From Candidatus Competibacter phosphatis (GTDB taxonomy: Bacteria; Pseudomonadota; Gammaproteobacteria; Competibacterales; Competibacteraceae), in contig NZ_SPMZ01000014.1 in NCBI RefSeq assembly GCF_012939995.1, forward strand, positions 1 through 64,000: a stretch of 64,000 nucleotides of DNA, in the 5' to 3' direction. The translations under genes and the position numbers were made by a program. Positions 17,684 through 27,536 of this stretch are shown here, piece after piece (positions within the stretch are counted from its first letter, which is position 1; every line of letters starts with the position of its first letter). The notes beneath the pieces are model-generated. The model was given only the letters and a program-made list of their open reading frames with translations, was not told the origin of the DNA and did no database searches.

Positions 17684-19183
17684 ATGCTGCCCGTTTCCCC
17701 GTTTCCCAACCGTAAGGACGCCGCCACCGAGGCGCTGCGGATGCCGCCGCATTCGCTGGAGGCCGAACAGGCCGTGCTGGGCGGTCTGATGCTGGATAAC
17801 GCCACCTGGGATCAGGTGGCCGACCGGCTGGATGAATACGATTTCTACCGCGCCGATCACCGGCTGATCTTTCGCGCCATCCGCCGGCTGGCCGAACAAG
17901 GTAAGCCGTTCGATTTGCTGACCCTGGCGGAATGGTTGGAGGACCACAACGAACTGGAGGAGGGCGGCGGCTTCGCCTACCTGGGCGTGTTGGCGCGGGA
18001 TACGCCAAGCGCCGCCAACGTCCGCGCCTACGCCGACATCATCCGCGAGCGGGCGATCCGCCGCGAATTGATTCGCTCCGCCACCGAGATCGCCGACAAC
18101 GCCTACGACCCCAAGGGTCGCGATAGCAAGGAATTGCTAGACGAAGCTGAAAAAAAGGTGTTCGCTATCGCCGAGCGAGGGTTTCGCGCCCACGAGGGTT
18201 TCGCCGACATCAAGGATCTGCTGGCGCGCACGGTGGAGCGGATCGATCTCTTGTTCCAGCGCGACAATCCGATCACCGGTCTGCCCACCGGCTGGTCCGA
18301 TTTCGATGACAAGACCGCCGGCTTGCAGCGCGGCGATCTCATCGTGGTCGCCGGCCGGCCGTCGATGGGCAAGACCGCCTTCGCCATGAACATCGCCGAG
18401 TATGCGGCGATTCAAGCCAAGTGTCCGGTGGCGGTGTTCAGCATGGAAATGCCGGGCGAGAGCCTGATCATGCGGCTGATGTCGTCGCTGGGGCGGATCG
18501 ACCAGCATCGGGTGCGGACCGGACGGCTGGAGGAAGAGGATTGGCCACGGCTGACCTCGGCGGTCACCATGTTGTCGGAGGCGCGGCTGTTCATCGACGA
18601 TAGTTCCAATCTGAGCCCGAACGAACTGCGAGCGCGGGCGCGGCGTCTGCATCGGCAGGAAGGACAACTGGGCCTGATCGTGGTGGATTACCTGCAACTG
18701 ATGCAGGTGCCGGGCACCAACGAGAACCGCGCCACCGAGGTTTCGGAAATTTCCAGGGCGCTCAAGGGCCTGGCCAAGGAACTGTCGGTGCCGGTGCTGG
18801 CACTGTCGCAGCTCAACCGCACGCTGGAGCAGCGCGGCGACAAGCGGCCGATCATGTCGGATCTGCGCGAATCGGGGGCGATCGAGCAGGACGCGGACCT
18901 GATCTGCTTCATCTACCGCGACGAAGTCTACAATGCCGACAGTCCCGACAAGGGCATCGCCGAAATCATCATCGGCAAACAGCGCAACGGCCCCATCGGG
19001 ACCACGCGCTTGACCTTCTTGGGGCAATACACCCGTTTCGAGAGTTACGCCCCCGAATTCTATTCGACAGGTTCCGCTTATGAGTCGAGCAACCACGGTG
19101 CGTCTCGATCTGGGGGCGCTGGTTCACAATCTGCGGCGAGTCAGGGCGGCGGCGCCGGGCCGGCGGGTGGCGGCCGCCGTTAA
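17684..19183 (+). CDS. dnaB: Replicative DNA helicase DnaB
   Basis: The 499-residue protein has the DnaB N-terminal helical domain (MPPHSLEAEQAVLGGLMLDN) and the RecA-like motor with GRPSMGKTAF (Walker A, near residue 225), LIVVDYLQLM (Walker B) and the conserved SDLRESGAIEQDADL. DnaB is the hexameric helicase of the replisome. The conserved part ends near YTRFESYAPEF. About 36 further Gly/Ser/Ala-rich residues come from read-through into alr, overlapping it by 104 bp out of frame. In the frame one base earlier, a TGA at 19081 would overlap the alr ATG, so the tail may result from a small indel near 19065. Confidence 0.95.
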   Translation: MLPVSPFPNRKDAATEALRMPPHSLEAEQAVLGGLMLDNATWDQVADRLDEYDFYRADHRLIFRAIRRLAEQGKPFDLLTLAEWLEDHNELEEGGGFAYLGVLARDTPSAANVRAYADIIRERAIRRELIRSATEIADNAYDPKGRDSKELLDEAEKKVFAIAERGFRAHEGFADIKDLLARTVERIDLLFQRDNPITGLPTGWSDFDDKTAGLQRGDLIVVAGRPSMGKTAFAMNIAEYAAIQAKCPVAVFSMEMPGESLIMRLMSSLGRIDQHRVRTGRLEEEDWPRLTSAVTMLSEARLFIDDSSNLSPNELRARARRLHRQEGQLGLIVVDYLQLMQVPGTNENRATEVSEISRALKGLAKELSVPVLALSQLNRTLEQRGDKRPIMSDLRESGAIEQDADLICFIYRDEVYNADSPDKGIAEIIIGKQRNGPIGTTRLTFLGQYTRFESYAPEFYSTGSAYESSNHGASRSGGAGSQSAASQGGGAGPAGGGRR

Positions 19184-20174
19184 AGCCGAAGGCTACGGCC
19201 ATGGCTTGGTCCGAACCGCCCGCGCGCTGGATGCCGACGCCTTCGCGGTGGCTTGTGTCGAGGAGGCGCTGGCCTTGCGCGAAGCCGGCATCGACCGGCG
19301 GATTGTGTTGCTGGAAGGAGTGTTCGAGGCGGACGAACTGCCATGGTGCGCCCGGCATGCCCTGGATATCGCCGTCCACCAGCCCGAGCAGTTACGGATG
19401 CTGGAACTCGCCCGGTTGGAACGGCCGCTGCGGGTCTGGCTGAAGATCGATAGCGGGATGCACCGTCTGGGTCTGGCGCCGGAAACGACCTCAGCGGCGT
19501 TCCAGCGCTTGCGCGCTTGCCCGGCGGTGCAAGCGGAAATCGGCATGATGAGTCATCTGGCGCGGGCCGACGAGCGGGATTGCGACTACACCCGCCAGCA
19601 ACTCCACACCTTCGAGACTGCCACCGCCGGCCTGCCGGGCGAACGCTCGCTAGCCAATTCCGCCGGTATTCTGGGTTGGCCGAACACGCATTTCGACTGG
19701 GTACGGCCGGGCATCATGTTGTACGGCGCTTCTCCCTTCGTGGATAGCCTGGCGCCCGATGAGGATTTGCGTCCGGTGATGAGCTTTCATACGCGACTGA
19801 TTGCCATTAAGCGGTTGCGTCGGGGCGAACCGGTTGGCTACGGCGGAACCTGGCTTTGTCCCGAGGACATGGACGTGGGTGTGGCGGCGGCCGGCTATGG
19901 CGACGGTTATCCGCGCCACGCGCCATCGGGAACGCCGGTGCTGATCGACGGCCGCGCGGCGGCATTGGTCGGCCGAGTGTCGATGGACATGATCACGCTG
20001 GACCTGCGCCGGCATCCCGAGGCACGGATCGGCGATCCGGTGCTGCTGTGGGGCGAAGGTTTGCCGGTGGAGCGGATTGCCCAGGCCGCCGGCACGATTT
20101 CCTACACCCTGCTGTGTGGTGTCACGGCACGGGTGCGACGCGAGGTGCTACCGGTGGCCTCGGTCGATGGCTAA
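19080..20174 (+). CDS. alr: Alanine racemase
   Basis: The 364-residue protein is a fold-type III PLP enzyme that interconverts L- and D-alanine for peptidoglycan. The PLP lysine lies in AVKAEGYGHG (about residue 34). The second catalytic residue, tyrosine, is in PVGYGGTW of the C-terminal domain, with AGYGDGYPRH and GRVSMDM also conserved. Length is normal. The start lies inside the current dnaB frame and the stop overlaps radA (ATGGCTAA), so dnaB-alr-radA is tightly coupled. dnaB next to alr is common in gammaproteobacteria. Confidence 0.95.
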   Translation: MSRATTVRLDLGALVHNLRRVRAAAPGRRVAAAVKAEGYGHGLVRTARALDADAFAVACVEEALALREAGIDRRIVLLEGVFEADELPWCARHALDIAVHQPEQLRMLELARLERPLRVWLKIDSGMHRLGLAPETTSAAFQRLRACPAVQAEIGMMSHLARADERDCDYTRQQLHTFETATAGLPGERSLANSAGILGWPNTHFDWVRPGIMLYGASPFVDSLAPDEDLRPVMSFHTRLIAIKRLRRGEPVGYGGTWLCPEDMDVGVAAAGYGDGYPRHAPSGTPVLIDGRAAALVGRVSMDMITLDLRRHPEARIGDPVLLWGEGLPVERIAQAAGTISYTLLCGVTARVRREVLPVASVDG

Positions 20175-21534
20175 CAAGGGACGCACGGTCTACGTTTGCG
20201 CCGAGTGCGGGGCACAGGCCAGCAAATGGGCGGGTCAGTGTGGTGACTGCGGGGCCTGGAATACCCTGCAGGAGGCCGTGGCGGCTCCGGCGGGAGGAAA
20301 GAACCCATCATTCGCTGGCTATGCCGGTCCGACGGCGGAGGTGCGCACCCTCGCCGAAGTGGACGCGGTGGCGGAAATCCGCCAGTCCTGCGGCAACGGT
20401 GAGCTGGATCGGGTGCTGGGCGGTGGCTTGGTCGAGGGTTCGGTGACACTGATCGGTGGCGATCCGGGCATCGGTAAGTCTACCCTGTTGTTGCAGGTGC
20501 TAGCCGAGCTGGCAGCGCGCAGCCGGACGCTGTACGTCAGCGGTGAGGAATCACCCCGGCAGATCGGTCTGCGCGCGCAGCGGCTGGGGCTGGCGCGCGA
20601 CCGGCTGAGGCTGCTGCCGGAGGTCAACGTCGAGCGCATTCTGGCTACCGCCGAGATCGAACGACCACAGGCGATGGTGATCGACTCGATCCAAACCGTG
20701 TTCACCGAACGGCTGCAATCGGCGCCAGGCTCGGTGGCGCAGGTGCGGGAAAGCGCGGCGCAACTGGTGCGCTACGCCAAGGCCGGTGGCGCGGCCTTGT
20801 TCCTGGTCGGTCACGTCACCAAGGAAGGCGCTATCGCCGGGCCGCGCGTGCTGGAGCACATGGTGGACACCGTGCTGTATTTCGAGGGCGATCCCAGCGG
20901 TCGGTTGCGGGTGCTGCGGGCGGTGAAGAACCGCTACGGGCCGGTCAACGAGCTGGGCGTGTTCGCCATGACCGAGCGCGGCTTGAAAGAGGTCAGCAAT
21001 CCGTCGGCGATCTTTCTGTCGCGCCACGACACGCCGGTGGCCGGCAGCGTGATCATGGTGACCCGCGAAGGTACCCGACCGCTGCTGGTGGAAATCCAGG
21101 CGCTGGTGGACGAGTGCCACGGTGGCCACCCGCGCCGGGTGACGCTGGGCCTGGAACAGAACCGCTTGGCGATGTTGCTGGCGGTGTTGCACCGGCACGG
21201 TGGGGTGGCGATGTACGATCAGGATGTCTACGTCAACGCGGTCGGCGGAGTACGGATCAACGAGACGGCGGCCGATCTGGCGGTGTTGTTGGCGGCACTG
21301 TCGAGTTTTCGCGACCGGCCGCTGCCGATCGATCTGGTGGTGTTCGGCGAAGTCGGACTGGCCGGGGAAATCCGCCCGGTGCCCAATGGCGAGGAGCGGC
21401 TGCGGGAGGCGGCCAAGCATGGTTTCAAGCAGGCCATCGTGCCGCGCGCCAATCTGCCCCGACGCGGCGGACGGGTGGAAGGACTGGAGGTGCGCGGCGT
21501 CAGTCGCTTGGTTGAAGTGATGGGGGATGTTTGA
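20167..21534 (+). CDS. radA: DNA repair protein RadA
   Basis: The 455-residue protein has a C4 zinc finger (CAECG...CGDCG, residues about 10-30), a RecA-like core with Walker A GGDPGIGKST and the RadA motif KNRYG (usually KNRFG), and a C-terminal Lon-protease-like domain (GLAGEIRPVPNGEERLREA). RadA is a helicase acting in recombination intermediates. An upstream in-frame extension exists, but MANKGRTVYVCAECGA at 20167 is the family start and overlaps the alr stop by 8 bp. It ends the housekeeping run; the AT-rich block begins about 90 bp later. Confidence 0.95.
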   Translation: MANKGRTVYVCAECGAQASKWAGQCGDCGAWNTLQEAVAAPAGGKNPSFAGYAGPTAEVRTLAEVDAVAEIRQSCGNGELDRVLGGGLVEGSVTLIGGDPGIGKSTLLLQVLAELAARSRTLYVSGEESPRQIGLRAQRLGLARDRLRLLPEVNVERILATAEIERPQAMVIDSIQTVFTERLQSAPGSVAQVRESAAQLVRYAKAGGAALFLVGHVTKEGAIAGPRVLEHMVDTVLYFEGDPSGRLRVLRAVKNRYGPVNELGVFAMTERGLKEVSNPSAIFLSRHDTPVAGSVIMVTREGTRPLLVEIQALVDECHGGHPRRVTLGLEQNRLAMLLAVLHRHGGVAMYDQDVYVNAVGGVRINETAADLAVLLAALSSFRDRPLPIDLVVFGEVGLAGEIRPVPNGEERLREAAKHGFKQAIVPRANLPRRGGRVEGLEVRGVSRLVEVMGDV

Positions 21535-21625
21535 GGTTGAGGATGCTTGGTGGAGATTTTCAATCCGTCAAACACAATCCACTGGTTTTAGCCGGTGATT
21601 GTTGAGTCCTTAAGGAGATACGACC

Positions 21626-23472
21626 GTGATCGATGTTACGGATATTCTGAAAATTAATTCCATGGATCCTGTATCTAAACGCAAGATGTCCATGGACGCA
21701 GGGTTTTTTTTTCATTAATGCCCCATATTTAGATGCATATATCCGGCTGCTTGACGGTATTCGTGAACATCGTCGTTTATTAGTATTGACAGGCGAGGCA
21801 GGTGTAGGAAAGACCATATTATTACGCAAACTGATCAGCGAATCGCCAATTAATATCAAGTTTGCTTATTGCTATACAAGTAATTTTGATTTTTTATGGT
21901 CTGCTTACGATTATTGGTGATCAATTAGGAGTGATAGCGACTAATCAGGAGTTATCCGGAAAAACTGGAAGCACTAAAAAACATATGTGAATGACTGCAT
22001 TGCACGAGCGATCCAAGTGGTATTGCTAATCGATGATGCGCATCATTTGCAAAAAGAGGCCTTGGATGGCTTGCTCAGTTTGTCCCGCTTTGAGTTTGCA
22101 AGAGGTCGTACCATACAAGTTGTTCTGAGTGGAATCCCAGTATTGGAAGAGATCTTGAGTGAGACGAAGATTTTTTCGTGGCAATGTAGCCGACGCTATT
22201 CATATTTTACTTGAAACCTTTGATCGCCACGGATGTGGCGGCCTTCATATCCAGAAAATTGCGATATGATGCTGAGGGACCAATCATGGATTCGTTGGTT
22301 TCACCACCCATTGTTGAGCGGATTAACGATTATACTAGCGGTAATCCTCGTTTGATCGATACGCTCTGTGAGCATGCATTATTAATCACTAAAATTAGAG
22401 GGCAAACCACCCTGTCGATGGATATTATCGATGAGGCTGCCAGTGAGTTGAGCCTTAAGATTAGGCAAATGGATTTATCTCCTGGGGTTGATTTCGACTC
22501 TTTGGAAATAACGCATTCAGGGAGCGTTGCCCAGAGTAAGATGATTGAACAATTGCTGGCCCGTGCGGATCTCATGAATAATGAAGACAATGCCCTGCGA
22601 AGCACGAGAATGGAACGATTACCAGCCTATGATGATCTGATCAAGGATACCACTCGATCTTTGGTCATCAAGCCACTACCAGTGAGTGAATCCAAAGGGT
22701 TTTTATCTTCCATAATGCGATGGAAGGGTGCTCGTCGATTTGGAAAAGGATATCCACAACGGCTTAATTTTTCTGGATTATCAGTCGCATTGTTGGCGGG
22801 TTTATTTGGAGGAATGGTGAGTGTTTATCTGTATCAGCGTATTGTCGATGATGTCGAATCACAGGCTTCAATAGTGGCATCGGTTGGTATGACAACACCT
22901 GCACCTATGTCAACAAAAAAAATCTCAGTCATCGCCTTCATCGGAATTGGTGCGACCTGTTCCTGTCAACAGCCAAGACTCGCCCGCTGAGCCAGAGGCT
23001 GGATCATCGGAAAAACCATTGGAATCTCTCCAGACTCCTCCAGTGGTGGCAAAAACTACTTATCCTGATGAGAAAATCGAAGTGTTGCCCACTTCGCCGG
23101 CACCATCACCAGCAGTGATGAAACCGCTTGATGAATCAGTTATTTTATCCTATATGAAAAATGGCGATTTATTGTTGGGGCGAGGTGACGTGGCTGCGGC
23201 GCGGCTTTTTTTATCAGGAAGCGGCCAGTGCTGGTTCAGTTGAAGCGATGGTCGCGGTTGGTAAAACTTATGATCCAGTTATATTGGATCAATTGGAAAT
23301 TAAAGGATTTCATCCTGATCCCGTCAAGGCGGCGGAGTGGTATTTGCAGGCTAAGGACAAGGCTGCTGATCCACAAAGTATCGAGCGTCTTGAGGCACTG
23401 AGAAACTGGTTATCCAATTCCTCAGTGTTAGGAGAAAGCGAGATGAGTAACCTGAAGCGGTTACTATACTAA
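21626..23472 (+). CDS. ExeA/GspA-like AAA ATPase with Sel1/TPR-like tail, many frame breaks
   Basis: A strong ribosome site (AAGGAG) precedes GTG at 21626. Joined across frames, the protein would run: N-terminal MDAGFFFINAPYLDAYIRLL, Walker A LTGEAGVGKT, Walker B VVLLIDDAHH, the ExeA-type YLKPLIATDVAAFI and GNPRLIDTLCEHAL segments, a membrane helix (LSVALLAGLFGGMVSVYLY, about 22785), a Pro/Ser-rich linker and Sel1/TPR-like helices (LFYQEAASAGSVEAM). About eight breaks are repaired by deleting one base each at 21704-21712, 21898-21899, 21960-21964, 21976-21981, 22171-22176, 22205-22208, 22915-22922 and 23206-23212, nearly all homopolymers. ExeA-like ATPases couple ATP use to envelope assembly. 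Base composition is clearly AT-richer than the flanks. It may be a true pseudogene. Confidence 0.65.
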
Positions 23473-23600
23473 ATCGAAGGCAAAGCTACTGAGGAATGGT
23501 GGATATACCGTGTTCTACATTCTGAGTAAAATATGGTGATGTAATGGCTGGCGCTAATTCAAGAATAACAAACAGGATTTATGGACTGGCACGAGTCATC

Positions 23601-24582
23601 TTACTTTTGGTGTTCCAGCCACTCCTGCGCGGGTTTGAATCGTGTCCAGCCGGGAATGACGGCGGATAAGCTGACTTCACGCCACTTTGGATGTCGAGTC
23701 GGCAGTTGAAACTCGTTGAAGTTCTCAAAAAAGTGATTGACGAAATTGGCTGTTTTCTGGTAGCGAGGGCTGGTGCTTTTCCAATTGTATACCGCTAGCA
23801 CGGCTCCGACGGCGATTGTTTTTACCGTTTGGTTAGGCTCGATCAACTGGGGATAGTCTTGACTGTTGAGCTGGGTTGGCAGATAGGTTGCCAGTAATGT
23901 CGAAGTGTGATCAATAGGCACGAAATGCAAGGAGTTATCGGTTGTCAGCTTGTCGAACAACTGGGCTGGCTTTCCAGCAACATAGACCAGTGCATCGATC
24001 TCATGATTTCCCAATTTTTCCAATGCAGTGGCTTGATCATAATAAGTGGGTTCCACTGAAACATTTAGAGTATCAAAAACAATGGAAGCGGTAAGGAATG
24101 TGCCGCTACCTTTTGTGTCGAAATTGACTTTTCGACCAGAAAGATCACTCAGGTTTTTAATTTCTGAATTGGCAAGTAGATGAAATTCCTCATTGTAAAG
24201 TTTTGCGATATAGTAAATACTACTTTCAATATTTTTTATAGGTACCGTGACGTTTTTAGGTATTCTAATACGTCGGATTGGACAATCGCCAAGTCAATGC
24301 CTTTTTAGATAGAGAAGATCGCTGATGTTCTGAACCGATCCTTTGCCAATAATAGCTAAAATACGTAAACCATCGGTGTCCAAAACAGTGGCAAGCTCAG
24401 AGGCGATACGTATATAGGTGCCATTAACACTTCCTGTGATGATACTGACTACACCTTTATTGGATCGCGCGCTGGGCTGTGTAAGCGGAGTGATATCCTG
24501 ATCGTCAGTGGTAGCCGCTTGGATTGTCAAGGGTATGCTCAAAAAAAACAAACAGAAATAACATCTTGATTGTATTTAACAT
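23601..24582 (-). CDS. TAXI-family TRAP-type solute receptor, frame broken
   Basis: Joined across frames this is a periplasmic TAXI receptor: signal sequence from ATG 24582, then IITGSVNGTYIRIASELATVL, GKGSVQNISDLLYLKGIDLA, IVQSDVLEYL, YYIAKLYNEEFHLLA and a C-terminal region ending LEHQK. TAXI proteins bind small organic acids for TRAP transporters; no TRAP permease gene is nearby. Breaks are at the A8 run 24541-24548 (one base extra), the T5 run 24302-24306 (one extra) and near 24253-24257 (two extra or one missing). It is convergent with the ExeA-like gene and shares its AT-rich composition, so the two were probably acquired together. Confidence 0.65.
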
Positions 24583-24688
24583 GATGGCTGTCTTCATGGT
24601 TTGTTTGGAATTATGGTGGGATCGAAGCAGAGAAAATCATTGGCTTTTTGGTTCGGTTTGAGTGCTGGGATTTTGCGCAAAATCTAGA

Positions 24689-25413
24689 TTAGTTATCCAT
24701 CGTCATCCACCCCCAGCGTTCCGGGACGAAAATCTCGTGCGGATTGAAGCGGGCCTTGTAGGCCATTTTGCCGCACTGCTCGATCCAGTAGCCCAGATAA
24801 ACCCACGGTAAACCCAGTCGCCGCGCCTCGGCGATTTGCCACAGGATTGCGTAGGTGCCGAGGCGCGCGCCTTGTGGAGCGGGTCGAAAAAGGTGTAGAC
24901 CGCTGATAGGCCCTCGTCCATCCGGTCCACCACCGCCACCGCCAGCAGCGCCCGGTCGAGGCGGAATTCGTATAGCCAGGTCGAGCACCAGCGCGAGGTC
25001 ACGAACGACCAGTAGTTCTCCGGGCTGGCGGGGTCCATGCCGCCACCGGCATGGCGGGTCCCGATGTAGCGGGCGAACAGCTCGAAGTGTTCGCCGTCGA
25101 ATTCGGCTGGCAGCACCCGCACCCGTAGATCCCGATTGCGTTTCCACAGCCGCTGCTGCGAGCGGTTCGGTTGAAAGCGCTCCACCGGAACGCGCAGCGA
25201 CCGGCAGGCCGTGCAACCTCGGCAGTGCGGTCGGTAGACGTGTTCGCCGCTACGGCGGAAACCGAGTTCCGCCAGTTGGGTGTAAAGCGGGTTGTCGGTC
25301 ACCGCTGGATCGGCGACCAGGTTGCGCGCCCGCCGGTCCGGCAAATAGCTGCACGCATAGTCGGTGGTCAGAAACATGCGCAGGTCGTACAGCGAATCGC
25401 GGGGGTTGCTCAT
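24689..25413 (-). CDS. bpt: Aspartate/glutamate leucyltransferase, frame broken at GC repeat
   Basis: From ATG 25413 (MSNPRDSLYDLRMFLTTDYACSYLPD) the protein shows the bacterial Bpt/ATE pattern: an N-terminal CxxC-type region (CRGCTACRSLRVPV), SQQRLWKRNRDL and FFDPLHKARLGTYAILWQI. It attaches leucine to proteins with N-terminal Asp or Glu, creating N-degrons for ClpS/ClpAP. The C-terminal quarter (LGTYAILWQIAEARR to MTMDN) lies in another frame. Removing one GC from the alternating run at 24863-24870 joins them. The start overlaps the aat stop by 4 bp, so both N-end-rule transferases are co-expressed. Confidence 0.88.
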
Positions 25414-26144
25414 GGGCGCGCGCCGGCAAACAGGGAGTCGAGCAGATCGGCGTCCAACCGCCAAGGGCCGGGCTGGCCTGGTTGGGGGCAATAGCATTCC
25501 AACAATTGCAGGAAAGAGGAGCGAGGAATGTCGATCGCGCCCATGCTCAACAGATGGGCGGTGGTGACCTGACAATCGATGACGGCGAACTCCCAACGCT
25601 GGAGCTGGGCGGCCAGCGCGACCAGCGCGATTTTGGAGGCGTCGCTGATCCAACTGAACATGGATTCGCCATAAAATACCCGGCCCAGTGATACCCCATA
25701 CAGCCCGCCCACCAGCTCGCCCTGTTGCCAGGTTTCGATGGAGTGGGCGTGGCCGAGCCGATGCAGTCGACAGTAGGCGCGGAACATTTCCGAGGTGATC
25801 CAGGTGCCCGGTTCTCCCTGACGCGGCCCGGCGCAGGCCGCGACGACCTGCTCGAAGGCGGTGTCCGCAGTGATGGCGAACAACCCCTTGCGGAGAGTCT
25901 TGCGCAAGCTGCGCGAAACCTTGAGGCATTCTGGCAGCAAAACCAAACGTGGGTCCGGTGACCACCACAGGATCGGCTGATCGGCCGAGTACCACGGAAA
26001 GATACCCATCCGATAGGCGCGCAGCAGACGGCGCGGCGTCAGATTGCCGCCGGCGGCCAACAGGCCGTCCGGTTCGGTCAGGGCGCGGTCTGGATGAGGA
26101 AAAGGTTGATTGTCGTTATGTGGGTCCAGCCACGTCAGGTGCAT
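25410..26144 (-). CDS. aat: Leucyl/phenylalanyl-tRNA-protein transferase
   Basis: The 244-residue cytoplasmic enzyme transfers Leu or Phe from tRNA to proteins with N-terminal Lys or Arg. Family segments are clear: FPHPDRALTEPDGLLAAGG, YRMGIFPWY, ILWWSPDPRLVL, HSIETWQ, GGLYGVSLGRVFYGESMFS and DCQVTTAHLLSMGA. It has normal length. The stop overlaps the bpt start (4 bp) and the start overlaps the upstream DUF482 gene by 29 bp, making a three-gene operon. Confidence 0.95.
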   Translation of the reverse strand: MHLTWLDPHNDNQPFPHPDRALTEPDGLLAAGGNLTPRRLLRAYRMGIFPWYSADQPILWWSPDPRLVLLPECLKVSRSLRKTLRKGLFAITADTAFEQVVAACAGPRQGEPGTWITSEMFRAYCRLHRLGHAHSIETWQQGELVGGLYGVSLGRVFYGESMFSWISDASKIALVALAAQLQRWEFAVIDCQVTTAHLLSMGAIDIPRSSFLQLLECYCPQPGQPGPWRLDADLLDSLFAGARP

Positions 26145-27291
26145 CCGGCGTCACCTCATCCCGATAGGGCGAATGTCGTAACAGTTCCCCGGCATACTGT
26201 TGTAGAGCAGGTGTCTCCCGAGCGAGAAAATCGGCCACGGCGCTTCGGAAACCCGGATGAGCAATCCAGTGTGTCGAGTGTGTAAGCGTCGGCAGAAAGC
26301 CTCGATAAATTTTGTGCTCGCCCTGCGCGCCCGGCTCGAAGTGCTGTAGACCGGTGCGGATACAGTACTCCAGACCCTGATAATAGCAGGCTTCAAAGTG
26401 CAGGCTGTCATAATCGGCCCGGCAGCCCCAATGGCGGCCGTAGAGCGTGGTGTCGCCGCGAAAACTGATGGCGCCGGCGACTTCGCGGCCTTGGGAACGG
26501 GCCAATACCAACACGATCTGGTCGCCCAGCGTGGTGGCGATCTCTTGAAAAAAAGGCAGGGTCAGGGTCGGCGTGCCGCCCAGCCGGTCGAAGGTGGAGC
26601 GGTAAAAATCGTGAAGAACCCGCCATTCGGCCTCGGTTGCCTCGTGGCCGGAGAGCAATCGTAATTCCAAGCCGGCGTCGCGGACCAGCCGGCGTTCCCG
26701 GTTGATGTTCTTGCGGCGCTTGGCGGTGAAGGTGTCGAGAAAATCCTGAAAGTCCCGGTAGCTGCGGTTGCGCCAGTGGAACTGGCAGCCCAGACGGTGA
26801 AGAAAGCCCTGGGCCAGCAGCGGGTCCAGATCGGCGGCGGTGGGGAACAGCCAATGGATCGAGGAGAACTGGCGGTGGCGGCTCTCCTCCAAGACCTGGT
26901 CGATCATGGTCCGTGCCGTCGCCTGAGGGTCGGGCTGATCGGGCGCCAGCAACAGCCGGGGGCTGGTGACCGGCGTGTAGGGAATGGCGCCGACCAGCTT
27001 GGGATAGTAGGACAAACCCTGTCGCCGATAGGCTTCGGCCCAGCCCCAGTCGAAGACGAATTCACCGTAGGAGTTGTATTTCAGGTACAGCGGCGCCGCG
27101 CCCAGCAGTCGCCCATGTTCGTCCCGGCAGGCGAGATGTCGGGGTATCCAGCCGCTGCATTCGCCGACGCATCGATGCCGCTCCAGGGCGCTGAGAAACT
27201 CATGGCTGAGAAAAGGGTTGTGGTCGGGTACGAGCGCGTTCCACTCGGATGCGGAAAGCTCGCTCAGGCTATCGAGGAATTGGATGCGCAT
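26116..27291 (-). CDS. DUF482/GNAT-fold peptidogalycan-type protein
   Basis: The 391-residue protein matches the COG3146 family (DUF482), which carries GNAT-like N-acyltransferase folds related to FemAB: SEWNALVPDHNPFLSHEFLSALE near the start, the central FTAKRRKNINRERR, and GEHKIYRGFLPTLTHSTHWI near the end. The substrate is not established. It is the first gene of an operon with aat and bpt, an arrangement I recall in other proteobacteria. Its ATG at 27291 faces ftsK divergently across about 245 bp. Confidence 0.85.
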   Translation of the reverse strand: MRIQFLDSLSELSASEWNALVPDHNPFLSHEFLSALERHRCVGECSGWIPRHLACRDEHGRLLGAAPLYLKYNSYGEFVFDWGWAEAYRRQGLSYYPKLVGAIPYTPVTSPRLLLAPDQPDPQATARTMIDQVLEESRHRQFSSIHWLFPTAADLDPLLAQGFLHRLGCQFHWRNRSYRDFQDFLDTFTAKRRKNINRERRLVRDAGLELRLLSGHEATEAEWRVLHDFYRSTFDRLGGTPTLTLPFFQEIATTLGDQIVLVLARSQGREVAGAISFRGDTTLYGRHWGCRADYDSLHFEACYYQGLEYCIRTGLQHFEPGAQGEHKIYRGFLPTLTHSTHWIAHPGFRSAVADFLARETPALQQYAGELLRHSPYRDEVTPDAPDVAGPT

Positions 27292-27536
27292 GAGTCATGG
27301 GTTGGAGTGATGGGAGAATCGGATCGCAAGCGCGCCATGCGGTTTTGAACCCGAAACGGCGTGGTGGTTCGTGTCCGGCGTGTCGGCGCCCTTCACCTGA
27401 TCGTCTGGGGATGGGACAATAACCCGTATTCGATTTTCCGATCGCCAATCGATGGTGATCGCGCCCAACGCGGGCGGCTGGCCCTTGAACTTCGGGCACA
27501 TCCTTCATATCACCATACCACCAATAGGATTCCATT

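Noticed and set aside
21626-24582. ExeA-like and TAXI genes as true pseudogenes
   Set aside because: Every break can be repaired by removing 1-2 bases, nearly all in runs, without other damage to motifs, as in rpsR and ftsK. Sequence error is preferred, although decay is not excluded.
24669-24684. Perfect palindrome GATTTTGCGCAAAATC after bpt as a terminator or integration site
   Set aside because: There is no loop or T tract, no integrase gene, and no matching copy at the left edge of the AT-rich block.
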